Source: Streptomyces purpureus
Lineage (GTDB): Bacteria > Actinomycetota > Actinomycetes > Streptomycetales > Streptomycetaceae
Assembly: GCF_014648195.1 (NCBI RefSeq)
Contig: NZ_BMQQ01000043.1
Span: 1 to 40,851 of the forward strand
Length of the DNA stretch: 40,851 nucleotides
Direction of reading: 5' to 3'
Shown here: one piece after another, positions 1 to 6,857 of the stretch
Layout: each line of letters starts with the position of its first letter
Numbering within the stretch: position 1 is the stretch's first letter
Position numbers and translations under genes: made by a program
The notes under the pieces: model-generated
Told to the model about the DNA's origin: nothing
Seen by the model: the letters and a program-made list of their open reading frames with translations, nothing else
The model's database searches: none

Positions 1-27
1 GGCCTCGGTCACGTTCTCACTAGTCAT
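1..27 (-). CDS. Start of an unidentified gene, cut by the left edge
   Basis: Only nine codons are visible (MTSENVTEA), running off the left edge on the minus strand. The start is supported by a consensus GGAGG ribosome binding site at 36-40, eight bases upstream of the ATG. It begins 24 bases after the stop of the Asp-box protein gene, so it is probably the next gene of the same operon. Function cannot be stated from nine residues. Confidence 0.5.
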
Positions 28-51
28 CGGTGCATCCTCCATGATCGGGAG

Positions 52-1083
52 TTACACCGAACGATTTACAGTCCCGGAGACGCCGACGACACCGTTGACG
101 TTGGGGCAAGGGGCCGGGTAGGCCCAGGCGATGTCGCTCCAGAGGTCGGGCTCGGCAACGACGGTCATGGTGGTGGTGTCCGCGATCAGCGTCTTGATCC
201 ATGGTTGTGGGCGGGTGGCGTTGGGAAGCGCGTTCCACATGAAGCCGACCCGGTTGCCGGTGACCCAGCCGGCCGGCCGGGAGTGCTGCTTGCGCAGCCA
301 GTTGGTGGCCCCGTTCGGGCAGATCGAGATGTAGTCACCCTGCCTCAGGCTGCCGGTCCAAGGAAGCGTGGTCGAGATGTCGAACTGCGACATCGCGGAC
401 CCGGGCGCGTCGGGCCAGCGGAAGATCCGTACGGGATTGCCGACCTCGGCACCCATCATGTACATGTCCGTGGTCGCGCCGTGCGTCAGACATACGGAAC
501 TCCGCTGCCCGAAGTTGGCGTCGAGCGTGTAGTACTCGAGGTCCAACGCCGCATGGGCCTCCAGGTCGGCCAGCGGGATCCTCATGACGACGGTCGCCAG
601 CCAGTTCTCCCGGAAGACGTTCATGGTCATGAAGAGATGGCGGGAGCTCGTCGCGATGTCCGGCCGGTCGAGTTGGGTGCCCGTCTGCCACGCGGAGTCG
701 AAGTCCTGGGGAGCGAAGTCGTACGTGGTCCACGAGCCCGGAGCCGGAGTGCCGTTGGTCGAGACGGCGAGCCGGACGATGTTGGGGGCTCCGCCCGGCC
801 CGGTGTCGTACTGCAACACCCGGAACCACAGGTTGCGCCCGCGGTGATGGATCACGATCTGGTCGCAGCAGAACCCGCCGGCCGCATGGGGGAACTCGGT
901 GAACGGGTCGAGGTGCGTCCAGCTCGCGCCTCCGTCAACGGAGTGGCTGGCGAAGGTGTTGCCGGTCATGAGCACGTGATCCAGGAACCGGGCAACCGTG
1001 GGCTCGTTCGTCGCCGACGTCGTGTCGGCTCCTGTCGCCAGGTCGTCCAGGGTGACGTTCTGGAGCAGCTGCACGGAGGACAT
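52..1083 (-). CDS. BNR/Asp-box beta-propeller-like protein
   Basis: A 343-residue protein with a sialidase-type Asp-box (SVDGGASW, about residues 48-55), the short motif found between blade strands of BNR propellers. Repeated W/Y-rich beta segments and sequences such as LDRPDIATS are in keeping with a propeller. I chose the ATG at 1083 because GAGGAAG lies about ten bases upstream; the in-frame GTG at 1092 would sit on top of that ribosome binding site. There is no obvious signal peptide, and I see no sialidase catalytic arginine triad or FRIP motif, so enzymatic activity is not claimed. It lies 24 bases downstream of a small proline-rich gene and 24 bases upstream of another start, consistent with a three-gene minus-strand operon. 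Family is fairly secure; function is unknown. Confidence 0.65.
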   Translation of the reverse strand: MSSVQLLQNVTLDDLATGADTTSATNEPTVARFLDHVLMTGNTFASHSVDGGASWTHLDPFTEFPHAAGGFCCDQIVIHHRGRNLWFRVLQYDTGPGGAPNIVRLAVSTNGTPAPGSWTTYDFAPQDFDSAWQTGTQLDRPDIATSSRHLFMTMNVFRENWLATVVMRIPLADLEAHAALDLEYYTLDANFGQRSSVCLTHGATTDMYMMGAEVGNPVRIFRWPDAPGSAMSQFDISTTLPWTGSLRQGDYISICPNGATNWLRKQHSRPAGWVTGNRVGFMWNALPNATRPQPWIKTLIADTTTMTVVAEPDLWSDIAWAYPAPCPNVNGVVGVSGTVNRSV

Positions 1084-1107
1084 CGCTGCCACCTTCCTCG
1101 GTCGCGT

Positions 1108-1356
1108 TCACGCACCGGGCTCCGGCGTGGGCGTGGGCGGCACATCCGCCTCAGGGGCGGGGGCAATTGCGTCCTCGTACGGCTTCGGCTCCCGCGGCGG
1201 CCCCATGACCTTGTTGTGCGGCCCCTTGTGTTTGCGCTCACGCTCCTGGAGCTCGGCCATGGTCAGCTTTCGACGAGGCTGCTTCGCGAGCTCCTCAGGA
1301 CTCGTCGGCTCGATACGGGGTCCGGCCTTCGGGTAGCCAAGTTCCTTGCCGGCCAT
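1108..1356 (-). CDS. Small charged, proline-rich hypothetical protein
   Basis: An 82-residue protein starting MAGKELGYPKAGP. The start at 1356 is set by GGAGG at 1363-1367, six bases upstream; the longer in-frame extension to 1509 is low-complexity and lacks such a site. The middle is strongly basic (KQPRRKLTMAELQERERKHK, about residues 25-45) and the C-terminal third is a Pro/Glu/Ala tail ending TPTPEPGA. No domain is recognised and no membrane segment or signal peptide is visible. It is the first gene of the apparent operon with the Asp-box protein. It could be a small accessory or adaptor protein, but nothing in the sequence shows this. Confidence 0.5.
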   Translation of the reverse strand: MAGKELGYPKAGPRIEPTSPEELAKQPRRKLTMAELQERERKHKGPHNKVMGPPREPKPYEDAIAPAPEADVPPTPTPEPGA

Positions 1357-1669
1357 CTGAGGCCTCCAGGTTGAACGGGACAACGAGAGTTCGTCTTCGA
1401 GTCCGTCTCCGTCGACTGGCACGTCGACACCCCTGAGACCAACGTAGGCCGACCCGACGGGCGCCGCCATTCGGGGGAGCGCGCCACCACGGGACGGCCT
1501 GTCCCCCACGCCGCGTACCAGCCGTGGGGGCGGGCCCCCTCGGACGGGTCGAACGACTGTTGGAGCCCCAACACCGAGGCCAACATGTGGTCGGCGTCGA
1601 GGCCAGTACTTCGGCGAGGCCTTCGACCGCCCTTCCGCCGAACCGCTGCCTCGGTGGCAGGAGAGATAT
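1357..1669. other. Intergenic stretch, no gene seen
   Basis: About 310 bases between the small minus-strand gene and the terminator of the SulP gene. It should hold the promoter of the minus-strand operon, but I could not pick a convincing -10/-35 pair. The short ORFs crossing it are low-complexity Arg/Pro/Ser frames without ribosome binding sites. Confidence 0.4.
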
Positions 1670-1702
1670 GCCCGGCGGAGCCTGATCGAGCCTCCGCCGG
1701 GC
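1670..1702 (-). terminator. Hairpin terminator of the SulP/carbonic anhydrase operon
   Basis: A perfect 11-bp inverted repeat (GCCCGGCGGAG at 1670-1680 and CTCCGCCGGGC at 1692-1702) with an 11-base loop lies ten bases past the SulP stop codon. It has no U-tract, which is usual for Streptomyces terminators. Confidence 0.7.
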
Positions 1703-1711
1703 GGCAGATCC

Positions 1712-3214
1712 CTACGACGAGACCCTCATGGCGTCGTGGCCTTCATCCGGTGCGGCGGACGTGACCTTCACCGGATTGGTGTCGGGTGCGCTGTGTCGCT
1801 CGGCCCAGGTCTCCAGTGCCGTGCGGCAGGCGTGGTCGAGGTGGTGCAGCCCGGACAGGTCCACCTCGATCGGCCGGTCCTGCGGAAGCGCCTCCAGGCT
1901 GTCGAGGATCTTCGGCAGCCGCAGGAACGTCGCGTTGCCCGACAGGTACACCTGGATCGGCCCGGCGCCCTTGTCTATGACCTCCGTCTTCAGGTGCGAT
2001 GCCTCCCAGGCGGTCTTGGCCACCGCCAGAGCCAGGCCGATGAGCACGCCTTCGAACATGTTCACCGCGACGATCGACACGGCGGTGACGATGAGGATCA
2101 GCGCCTCACCCTTGTGCCCCCGCCACAACTCCGCGACCTGGCGGAACGGGATGAGTTTCCAGCCCGCGTGCACCAGGATGCCGGCGAGGGCGGGCAACGG
2201 GATCAGCGCCAGTGCGGAGGGCAGCGCGGCGGCGAACAGCAGCAGCCACACACCGTGCAGCACACGCGACGCCTTCGTCTTGGCGCCCGCCTGGACGTTC
2301 GCGGAGCTGCGCACGATCACCGCGGTCATCGGCAGCGCGCCGAGCAGACCGCATAGCGTGTTGCCCGCGCCCTGGGCGATCATCTCCTTGTTGTACTCGG
2401 TGCGCGGGCCGTCGTGCAGCCGGTCCACGGCTGCCGCGCTGAACAGCGACTCGGCGGAGGCGATCAGTGCGAACGCGATGATGGTGCCCCAGATGGCCGG
2501 GCTGGCCAGCTCACCGAAAGCCTCGGCGCCGGGCGGCTGGATGACGCCGAGCAGGCCCTCCACCTCGACGGTGGCGACCGGCAGGCTGAAGGCGAGCGAA
2601 GCGAGAGTGGCCAGCATCACCGCCGCGAGGGCGCCGGGCACGGCCTGCACCTTCTTCGGCAGCTTCTTCCACAGCACGATGACGGCGATGGTGCCCGCGC
2701 CGATCGCGAGGGAGGTCAGGGCCTCGGTGCTGCCGAGGGCGTCGGCGAAAGCCCCGGGCAGGCCCACGAGCTTGCCGATGCCGGTTTCCGGGGCTTTCAG
2801 GCCCGCCGCCGCGTAGATCTGGCCTGCGATGATCACCAGGCCGATGCCGCAGAGCATGCCTTCGACGACGGCGACGGATATCGCACGGAACCAGCGGCCG
2901 ATCCGGAGGAAGCCCATGGCGAGCTGGAGCAGCCCGGCGATCAGTACGATCACGCCGAGCGCGGCCACTCCGAACTCGCTGACGGCCTCGAAGACCAGCA
3001 CGGTCAGGCCTGCGGCCGGGCCGGACACTTGAAGGCTGCTGCCGCGCATGAGCCCGGTGATGAGGCCGCCCACGATGCCGGTGACCAGGCCCAGCTCCGC
3101 GGGGACCCCGGAGGCGACCGCCACGCCGACGCACAGCGGCACGGCAACCAGGAAGACGACGATGGACGCGGCGAAATCCTGCCGCAGGTAAGGGAACCTC
3201 GACATCACAGTCAT
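1712..3214 (-). CDS. SulP-family anion (bicarbonate or sulfate) transporter with STAS domain
   Basis: A 500-residue inner-membrane transporter of the SulP/SLC26 family. The N-terminal half carries the family pattern of hydrophobic helices beginning at FAASIVVFLVAVPLCVGVAVASG, with VSGPAAGLTVLVFEAVSEFG about 60-80 residues in. The C-terminal 80 residues (GPIQVYLSGNATFLRLPKI onwards) form a STAS domain. The start at 3214 (MTVMSRF) has GAGGG just upstream, and the longer ORF would run into the neighbouring carbonic anhydrase gene. Its start lies nine bases after the stop of that gene, so the two are translationally close and probably cotranscribed. Pairing of a SulP protein with a beta-carbonic anhydrase is a known arrangement suggesting bicarbonate as substrate, but sulfate cannot be excluded. 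Confidence 0.85.
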   Translation of the reverse strand: MTVMSRFPYLRQDFAASIVVFLVAVPLCVGVAVASGVPAELGLVTGIVGGLITGLMRGSSLQVSGPAAGLTVLVFEAVSEFGVAALGVIVLIAGLLQLAMGFLRIGRWFRAISVAVVEGMLCGIGLVIIAGQIYAAAGLKAPETGIGKLVGLPGAFADALGSTEALTSLAIGAGTIAVIVLWKKLPKKVQAVPGALAAVMLATLASLAFSLPVATVEVEGLLGVIQPPGAEAFGELASPAIWGTIIAFALIASAESLFSAAAVDRLHDGPRTEYNKEMIAQGAGNTLCGLLGALPMTAVIVRSSANVQAGAKTKASRVLHGVWLLLFAAALPSALALIPLPALAGILVHAGWKLIPFRQVAELWRGHKGEALILIVTAVSIVAVNMFEGVLIGLALAVAKTAWEASHLKTEVIDKGAGPIQVYLSGNATFLRLPKILDSLEALPQDRPIEVDLSGLHHLDHACRTALETWAERHSAPDTNPVKVTSAAPDEGHDAMRVSS

Positions 3215-3222
3215 GGTGTCCC

Positions 3223-3804
3223 TCACAGCGCCTCGAACGCGTCGGTCTCCGCGCGGTGTTCGCGCACGGCTCCGGTGTGTACCTCGTAGTACCAGCCGTG
3301 CAGGCTGAGTTGGTCCGCCTGCAGGCGCTTGTCGATGCAGGGGTAGGAGCGCAGTCGCAGCAGCTGTGTCAGGACGTGGTGCTGAACCGCCTCGGCGACC
3401 GTCGGGTCGGCGGGGTCGGAGCACTTGGGCTCGTCCGCGGCGTGCGCGAGCCAGTCACGCACGGCGGGTACGGCGTCCAGGTCGTCGCCGCGCACCACAG
3501 CGCCCACGGCGCCGCAGTGGGAGTGGCCGCAGACCACGATGTGCTGGACGCCGAGAACCTCAACGGCGTACTCGATGGTGGCCGCCTCGCTGGTGGGGTG
3601 CTCCAAGGCGTACGGGGGGACGATGTTGCCCGCGGTGCGCAGCTCGAAGAGCTCCCCGGGGCGGGCGCCCGTGATCAGGGCCGGGACGACCCGGGAGTCG
3701 GCGCAGGTGATGAACAGGACCTCGGGCGACTGGCCTTCAGCGAGGCCGGCGAACTCCTCAGGGCGCTGTCCGAACATGCGGGCGTTGTCGATGAGGGGTT
3801 GCAT
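3223..3804 (-). CDS. Beta-class carbonic anhydrase
   Basis: A 193-residue cytosolic zinc enzyme interconverting CO2 and bicarbonate. The zinc ligands are visible: Cys34 with the Asp-Arg dyad in FITCADSRV, and His94 and Cys97 in VVCGHSHCGAV. RTAGNIVPP (about residues 56-64) is also family-typical. The start at 3804 (MQPLIDNAR) is preceded by GGAGG at 3816-3820; upstream in-frame sequence is low-complexity and unlike the family. Length fits the short bacterial beta class. It is followed nine bases later by the SulP transporter, so a joint role in CO2/bicarbonate supply is likely, for example for carboxylation reactions. A link to the malonyl-CoA demand of the PKS would be speculation. Confidence 0.9.
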   Translation of the reverse strand: MQPLIDNARMFGQRPEEFAGLAEGQSPEVLFITCADSRVVPALITGARPGELFELRTAGNIVPPYALEHPTSEAATIEYAVEVLGVQHIVVCGHSHCGAVGAVVRGDDLDAVPAVRDWLAHAADEPKCSDPADPTVAEAVQHHVLTQLLRLRSYPCIDKRLQADQLSLHGWYYEVHTGAVREHRAETDAFEAL

Positions 3805-3884
3805 GATGTGGTGATCCTCCTGGCGCGCCGTAGCGGCGCGTCGGACGGGCAAGGACAGGTGAGTGTGGGGGGCTGCTCTGCTGC

Positions 3885-4286
3885 TCAGCAGCGGAACATC
3901 TGAAGTGCCGCCGGACAGTGGGCTGTCGAGGATCTCGACGGCCGGTGGGGCGCGGTACGGGGTGTGCCCGGCCCGCCCGCTGTCGAGGCCCCCTGCCTCA
4001 GGTGCGGACGGTCGGGTGTCCCGGGTGCGCAGTCGGCGGCAGTGCGGTGCCGGTCGCGGGTGCCCAGGGGACCGATCGGCTCCCCGTGGCGGCCGGCGTC
4101 CCGGCAGGTGGCGATCTCGTCCCATAGAGCCTTCCCGGAGGGCTTGATCCCGGGCTGACTCTTGGCCACGGCATGACGGGCCATGTGCGCGGATGCGAAG
4201 GCTGCGGTAGACGCGAAGACCTGAAGGCCGAGCAGGACGGCGGCAACGAGCGACACCACGGTCCGGACCGTCACACCTCGGAACAT
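3885..4286 (-). CDS. Small exported protein of unknown function
   Basis: A 133-residue protein with an N-terminal signal peptide: basic start (MFRGVTVR), a hydrophobic core VVSLVAAVLLGLQVFA, and a likely cleavage after small residues near STAAFASA. The mature part has the motif SGKALWDEIATCRDAGRHG and a second Cys at CAPGTPDRP, then becomes Pro/Arg/Thr-rich. The start is secure: GGAGGGAGG lies three bases upstream of the ATG, behind a good -10/-35 pair (4311-4338). It precedes the carbonic anhydrase gene in the same direction by about 80 bases, so it may be the first gene of that transcript. I do not recognise a characterised family. Confidence 0.6.
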   Translation of the reverse strand: MFRGVTVRTVVSLVAAVLLGLQVFASTAAFASAHMARHAVAKSQPGIKPSGKALWDEIATCRDAGRHGEPIGPLGTRDRHRTAADCAPGTPDRPHLRQGASTAGGPGTPRTAPHRPSRSSTAHCPAALQMFRC

Positions 4287-4310
4287 GAGCCTCCCTCCAG
4301 GTAGTTCACG

Positions 4311-4338
4311 GCTCTAGCGCATGCCAACGCTTGGTCAA
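4311..4338 (-). promoter_or_regulatory. Vegetative-type promoter for the exported protein (and perhaps CA/SulP)
   Basis: On the minus strand, TTGACC (4333-4338) is followed after 16 bases by TAGAGC (4311-4316), a good HrdB-type match. The predicted start near 4304 leaves a leader of about 18 bases containing the GGAGGG ribosome binding site. The surroundings (4339-4400) are unusually AT-rich for this window. Confidence 0.55.
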
Positions 4339-4733
4339 CGATCAGCCAAGAAAAACAATAACCCGGCAAAATCCTTTGCAGAGTTAACGCAAGGTTTCGA
4401 CCTGAAGAGAGCCTGAAGGCCGCGCGTGGCCTCACCGGGTTCGGGGTCGTTCAAGGGACTGCGAAGCCTTTCGGCCGCCGGGTCGGACGGGACCTACCGT
4501 CGCGGGACATTGAGGAACGGGCCCGAGTCAGAGCCGCGCCTCTTGCGCAGCTCTGACCGCAGACACCCGCGAACAAAAGGACCGTCCGGACTGTCGCGTG
4601 GGACCCGCCCCCCACTCGGAGTGAGGGCGGCCCCACCAGAAGCTCACGGTCCCGGATCACCGCGACCGGCTCAGGTGAGCAGAGCCGAGGTTAGGGTGCG
4701 GGGCAGGGGGACGCTCGCGCGGCAGGGGGGATC
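4339..4733. other. Divergent intergenic region
   Basis: Roughly 400 bases between the minus-strand exported-protein gene and the plus-strand gene at 4734. The left part (4339-4400) is AT-rich. The rest is GC-rich with no gene I can support. It must hold the promoter of the gene at 4734, but I see no clear -10/-35 pair. Confidence 0.4.
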
Positions 4734-5264
4734 ATGACCGAGCATCTGGGGCCGCTGGAACTGGTTGGGGATCGGTGGGTCATCGGAGACCCGAAGCGAG
4801 AGGGCGGCTCGTGCCTGGTCCTGACCGCCGGCGGTATGGAGCATCACAAGTCCGGAGTCCCCGAACCGCAGCTCGTCATTCCATGGTCGCGGTTCATGGA
4901 CATGAGGGTGAACGCCACCACGCGGGCGTGGCTGGCCACCCGCACCATGGGCGTGCTGCAAGCGGTCAGCGGTACCGGCCCGCAGGTCGGCGGTCGTAGT
5001 GCCTGCTCAGTGTCCGGACTTCTACGCCATCCGTACGAATACTGGTCGTTGAACTACACCCACCACCAGCGCCCCTACACGCAGCCCCACATCTTCTGGG
5101 TCGGACATCTGTTCCGGAAGACGGTCGAGGCGAAGGCGGCACGCCGTCTGGGCGATCCGGAGTGGCTGGGGAATGCGGTCGCCAAGCTGGCGACCGCACG
5201 CCCGGTTTACGGCCTCTCGTCGAACCGGCGCGCGTCAGAGGTCATCGAGGCCCTTGGCCTCTGA
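4734..5264 (+). CDS. Hypothetical protein, function unknown
   Basis: A 176-residue soluble protein starting MTEHLGPLELVGDRWVIGD, with a G-rich ribosome binding site (GGGGGG) four bases upstream. The middle carries several Trp and His residues (IPWSRFMDMRVN, YEYWSLNYTHHQRPY, HIFWVGHLFRKTVEAKAARRLGD). The pattern of an N-terminal beta-rich part followed by a helical C-terminus resembles PH-like or stress-response conserved proteins of actinomycetes, but I cannot assign a named family. No signal peptide or membrane helix is visible. Its end is ten bases from the convergent DUF397 gene. Confidence 0.6.
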   Translation: MTEHLGPLELVGDRWVIGDPKREGGSCLVLTAGGMEHHKSGVPEPQLVIPWSRFMDMRVNATTRAWLATRTMGVLQAVSGTGPQVGGRSACSVSGLLRHPYEYWSLNYTHHQRPYTQPHIFWVGHLFRKTVEAKAARRLGDPEWLGNAVAKLATARPVYGLSSNRRASEVIEALGL

Positions 5265-5274
5265 CGAGACGAGG

Positions 5275-5550
5275 TCAGAGCGCGCCCTCGGCTGCCCCGC
5301 CCACGAACGCCTCGAAGGCGGAGGGGGTGACCGTGAAGGCGGGGCCCTCCGGGTTCTTGGAGTCCCGCACCCCGACGAGGCAGGACTGGGCGGCGACCTC
5401 GACGCACTCGCCGCCGGTGTTGCCGCTGTATGAGGACGTACGCCAGGCGGCGGCGCCGAGCGGTGCGCACTCGATGCACTCGCCGCCGTTGGTGCTGCTG
5501 TATGACGACTTACGCCACTGTGCGCGCGTCAGGTCGCGGATCGTGCCCAT
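5275..5550 (-). CDS. Tandem DUF397 protein
   Basis: A 91-residue protein containing two DUF397 units in a row. The first is WRKSSYSSTNGGECIECAP (about residues 12-30) and the second WRTSSYSGNTGGECVEVA (about 36-53), followed by VGVRDSKNPEGPAFTVTPSAFEAFV. DUF397 proteins usually have one such WxKSSYS..GGxCVEVA unit; here the first copy is cut short after the Cys motif and joined to a complete second copy. The ATG at 5550 lies inside the 3' end of the upstream XRE gene (41-base overlap), so translation of the two is probably coupled. Known DUF397/XRE pairs in Streptomyces (the WhiJ type) act as small partner proteins and DNA-binding regulators affecting development and antibiotic production. 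Confidence 0.85.
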   Translation of the reverse strand: MGTIRDLTRAQWRKSSYSSTNGGECIECAPLGAAAWRTSSYSGNTGGECVEVAAQSCLVGVRDSKNPEGPAFTVTPSAFEAFVGGAAEGAL

Positions 5551-6358
5551 AACGTTCCTCCATTACGCGAGCGATCAGCGCCGCCGATTCCTCGGGGGAG
5601 AGGGCAGCTGCCTGAAGTCGAGCGTATCCGACCGAACGCTCCCTGATGAGTTCCGGGTTGGCCGTCATATGAGGCTGGTCGTAGCTCTCGCTGTAGAAGA
5701 TGTCAGGGTCGTCCTCGAAGCGAAGAAGGGTGAACGTGCCGACCATCCCTGTGTGTTGGCCCGCCGAGAAGGGGAGCACCTGGATGTTCACCCACGGGCG
5801 CTCCAGGAACGTCAGCAGGTGGGCCAGCTGCTCCCGCATGGTCTCGCGGCTGCCAACCTCCCGGTGGAGCACTGCCTCGTCCAGCACCACCCACAGCACT
5901 GGTGGGTTCTCGCGCTCAAGGATGCGCTGGCGCTCCAGCCTGCCCGCCCACATCTCGTCCACCCGGTCCGGGTAGTCGACGCTCAGCAGCGCCCGCCCGT
6001 ACACCTCCGTCTGCAACAGGCCGTAAATCACCTGCGCCTGGTACGTCGAGATGTACGTCGCCTTCGCTTCCATGTCCGCATACGCCTGGAACCACGTCGG
6101 CGGCTGGCTCTTCAGCACCAGCCCAATCAGCCGCTCGAACACACCCCCCGTCTCCAGCGCCACATCCAGCCTCAACGAGAACTTCCGCGTCGGTACCTTC
6201 CGAGCATTCTCGATCTGGCCGATCAGCGATGCCGTGCAGAAGACGCACGCCCCCAACTGCGCCTGGTTCAGTCCCGCCGCCTCTCTCAAGCGGCGGAGTT
6301 CTGAGCCGTAGTAGTCCAGCGGTGAGGCGCTGGGATCCAGGCTGCGGATGTTGACCAC
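5510..6358 (-). CDS. XRE-family helix-turn-helix regulator with DUF5753
   Basis: A 282-residue DNA-binding protein. Residues about 16-75 form the Cro/CI-type HTH (LRRLREAAGLNQAQLG with the recognition helix around CTASLIGQIENARKVPT). The remainder, from about residue 90 (WFQAYADMEAKATYISTYQAQVIYGLLQT) to the end, is the DUF5753 domain typical of WhiJ-like regulators. The start is a GTG at 6358 with GGAAGTGA upstream; it fits the family N-terminus. Its 3' end overlaps the DUF397 gene by 41 bases. Such pairs are numerous in each Streptomyces genome and are not specific to the cluster. The regulatory target cannot be read from the sequence. Confidence 0.88.
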   Translation of the reverse strand: MVNIRSLDPSASPLDYYGSELRRLREAAGLNQAQLGACVFCTASLIGQIENARKVPTRKFSLRLDVALETGGVFERLIGLVLKSQPPTWFQAYADMEAKATYISTYQAQVIYGLLQTEVYGRALLSVDYPDRVDEMWAGRLERQRILERENPPVLWVVLDEAVLHREVGSRETMREQLAHLLTFLERPWVNIQVLPFSAGQHTGMVGTFTLLRFEDDPDIFYSESYDQPHMTANPELIRERSVGYARLQAAALSPEESAALIARVMEERYGHDPRPDARTVA

Positions 6359-6775
6359 GAGCGACGGTCACTTCCAAGTCGGGACGGACGATCCGTCGCT
6401 GAGCGTAACCACCCCACTCCACACAGGTGACCCGAATCACACAACTGGCGTGGGTTCGCCACTTGTTGGAGCCTGCGGCATATGCCGAAGTTGCTCGGCA
6501 TTCCGGCTCATGACCAGCCGGGGTCGCCGTCCTGGCGGAAGTTGGAGTTCCAGCAGTCGTTCAAGGAGCCAAAGCAACCAAAGGGGCCATAGGTGTCGAC
6601 CAGCAGCGTGCGCACAGGAGTTCCGCTTTCCTTCTTCTTCGAACCGGAGGATCTCCCTCAGCCTCGCCCGACTCGCCAGTAGCCGGAAGGTGGTCCGGGA
6701 ACACCGCACAGGGGCTCTCGCGGTGGTCGTGTCACACACCGCCGACGCCCGGGAACGAAGTGGCCGAGGTCACCG
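6359..6775. other. Divergent intergenic region upstream of the PucR regulator
   Basis: About 420 bases between the XRE gene and the promoter of the regulator at 6858. The ORFs on both strands are low-complexity (Ser/Arg-rich, or an odd Leu/Trp run) and lack ribosome binding sites, so I call no gene. The promoter of the XRE gene should lie at the left end. Confidence 0.4.
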
Positions 6776-6804
6776 TTGACCCTTACTCGGGGGCAAACTA
6801 GTTT
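6776..6804 (+). promoter_or_regulatory. Vegetative-type promoter of the PucR/GAF regulator
   Basis: TTGACC (6776-6781) and TAGTTT (6799-6804) are separated by 17 bases, a near-ideal HrdB-type promoter. A start near 6811 gives a leader of about 47 bases that is T-rich (6812-6840). The start codon at 6858 has GGGGGTTGGG upstream. Confidence 0.65.
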
Positions 6805-6857
6805 CGGCCAGCGGTTTGGGATTTTCTGACTTTTTTTACACAACGGGGGTTGGGACC

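Noticed and set aside
6437..6739. Possible 100-residue minus-strand protein with a Leu/Trp run
   Set aside because: No ribosome binding site, odd composition and no family resemblance; probably chance.
6348..6779. Possible remnant of the ATP-binding (HATPase) gene that often accompanies XRE/DUF397 pairs
   Set aside because: No ATP-binding motifs could be recognised in any frame.
6812..6840. ARE-like site in the T-rich leader of the PucR gene
   Set aside because: Contains CGGTTTG but no matching opposite half; too weak to call.
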